DNA from: Succinivibrio dextrinosolvens
Lineage (GTDB): Bacteria; Pseudomonadota; Gammaproteobacteria; Enterobacterales; Succinivibrionaceae
Reading direction: 5' to 3'
Length of the DNA stretch: 64,000 nucleotides
Assembly: GCF_011065405.1 (NCBI RefSeq)
Contig: NZ_CP047056.1
Location: 2,068,747 to 2,132,746 of the forward strand
Part shown: positions 63,519-64,000 of the stretch, piece after piece
Layout of the letters: each line of letters opens with the position of its first letter
Numbering within the stretch: position 1 is the stretch's first letter
Notes under the pieces: generated by a model
Databases searched by the model: none
What the model saw: the letters and a program-made list of their open reading frames with translations, nothing else
Told to the model about the DNA's origin: nothing
Position numbers and translations under genes: made by a program

Positions 63519-63529
63519 TTTTATACTTC

Positions 63530-63654
63530 CTTATAAGTTAATTTTTTATAAATACTCTAAAATATAAAATACGTAATTATAATAACTTATAAAATGCTTT
63601 AAATCAATAAAAATATAAGAAAAGCGTTTATATATAGATGTGAAAGGCTTATAA
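63530..63654. promoter_or_regulatory. Divergent control region with three CTTATAA sites
   Basis: CTTATAA occurs at 63530-63536 (within the palindrome CTTATAAG), 63586-63592 and 63648-63654; the last two continue as AAATGC and ATGC. The 208-base gap between the divergent alpA-like and XRE genes is very AT-rich and must hold both promoters. The repeats are candidate repressor sites. Confidence 0.4.
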
Positions 63655-63726
63655 ATGCAAATTACAAACAAATAGAATATAATTAGAGCATGGATAATTT
63701 CTGATAAATATAAATTTCGAGCTTAT

Positions 63727-64000
63727 ATGAACTTTAAAGATTCCGAATTATTTGTCTCTAAGTTGTTGAAAGTAAGACCTAACACTAACTTTGAAGATGA
63801 AGACGATTTAGAAGCCGCTTTTTTCATTTGTATTCGTGATAATACTGATGAATTTAAGGAGCAGTTACGTGCTGTACGAAAGCGACACTCCAAGACACAA
63901 GCGGAGATTGCTAAGTTTTTGGGGGTTACTCAGGCTGCTTATTCTGGATGGGAATCTGGTTCAAGTTTTCCTAAATCTTCATCAATTAAAGAATTAGCTA
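63727..64000 (+). CDS. XRE-family repressor, N-terminal part (cut by window end)
   Basis: Open from ATG at 63727 to the right edge (91 codons seen). After about 45 residues an HTH_3 domain appears: LRAVRKRHSKTQAEIAKFLG then VTQAAYSGWESGSSFPKSSS, the classic Cro/CI pattern. Probably the element's master repressor, acting on the divergent AT-rich control region. The N-terminal extension before the HTH is unusual for a minimal Cro protein. The C-terminal part is outside the window. Confidence 0.8.
   Translation, partial: MNFKDSELFVSKLLKVRPNTNFEDEDDLEAAFFICIRDNTDEFKEQLRAVRKRHSKTQAEIAKFLGVTQAAYSGWESGSSFPKSSSIKELA

Noticed and set aside
44885-63726. tRNA-Leu as attachment site of the integrase-bearing element
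   Set aside because: No repeat of the tRNA 3' end was found near the integrase side; the glycan locus lies between, so the link is unsupported.
1-64000. CRISPR arrays and cas genes
   Set aside because: No regularly spaced repeats and no Cas-like proteins were seen; repeats found are palindromes or pairs.

Overview
The window looks like chromosome of an anaerobic, host-associated gammaproteobacterium, most likely Succinivibrionaceae (Aeromonadales: Succinivibrio/Anaerobiospirillum type). The housekeeping proteins (RNase II, RsmJ, YrdD, IlvY/IlvC, Rep, TcdA) are gammaproteobacterial, MenA fits a menaquinone-using anaerobe, and gene order partly matches enterobacteria (def-fmt-rsmB-trkA beside yrdD-tsaC-aroE). 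This placement is inference from protein similarity; no rRNA is present.

1-31.7 kb is mostly core genome: the 3' end of prlC, a GNAT acetyltransferase, rnb, a tandem pair of MenA-like prenyltransferases (the first with a degenerate active site), a probable type III effector with a CesT-like chaperone, def-fmt-rsmB-trkA-trkH reading left, yrdD and purE-tsaC-aroE-rsmJ reading right, an orphan ModA-like binding protein, a GPH symporter fused to a fructose-type EIIA domain, glmS, lgt-glmU, a phosphopantetheinyl transferase and dnaE.

32-36.7 kb holds a TRAP-type dctP gene split by a 3.7-kb insertion with two IS110-family transposases. Removing the insertion restores the reading frame exactly. 36.7-45 kb is core again: ilvY/ilvC with a palindromic operator, a tight tcdA-primase-rep-mutT operon, and tRNA-Arg(CCG)-tRNA-Leu(CAG).

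From 45 kb the DNA becomes more AT-rich and accessory. A transposase relic and an AT-rich repeat region lead into a surface-polysaccharide operon reading left (GT8, methyltransferase, GT9, acyltransferase, Wzy, Wzx, pyruvyl transferase, Fe-S FrhB-like protein). The first gene carries a G9 tract that puts it out of frame; ten Gs would restore it, so the locus is probably phase variable. 55-64 kb is an integrative element: a YhcG-type PDDEXK nuclease, a zinc-ribbon protein of unknown function, three ribbon-helix-helix/MobC-like proteins, a tyrosine integrase, an unknown protein, an AlpA-like factor and a divergent XRE repressor cut by the window edge. It carries two copies of a structured element sharing CTAGTGCAGGATAGGC and a covarying stem-loop, each upstream of and co-directional with a gene set. 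This is either a new oriT/relaxosome site family or a structured RNA, and it is the best candidate here for something undescribed.
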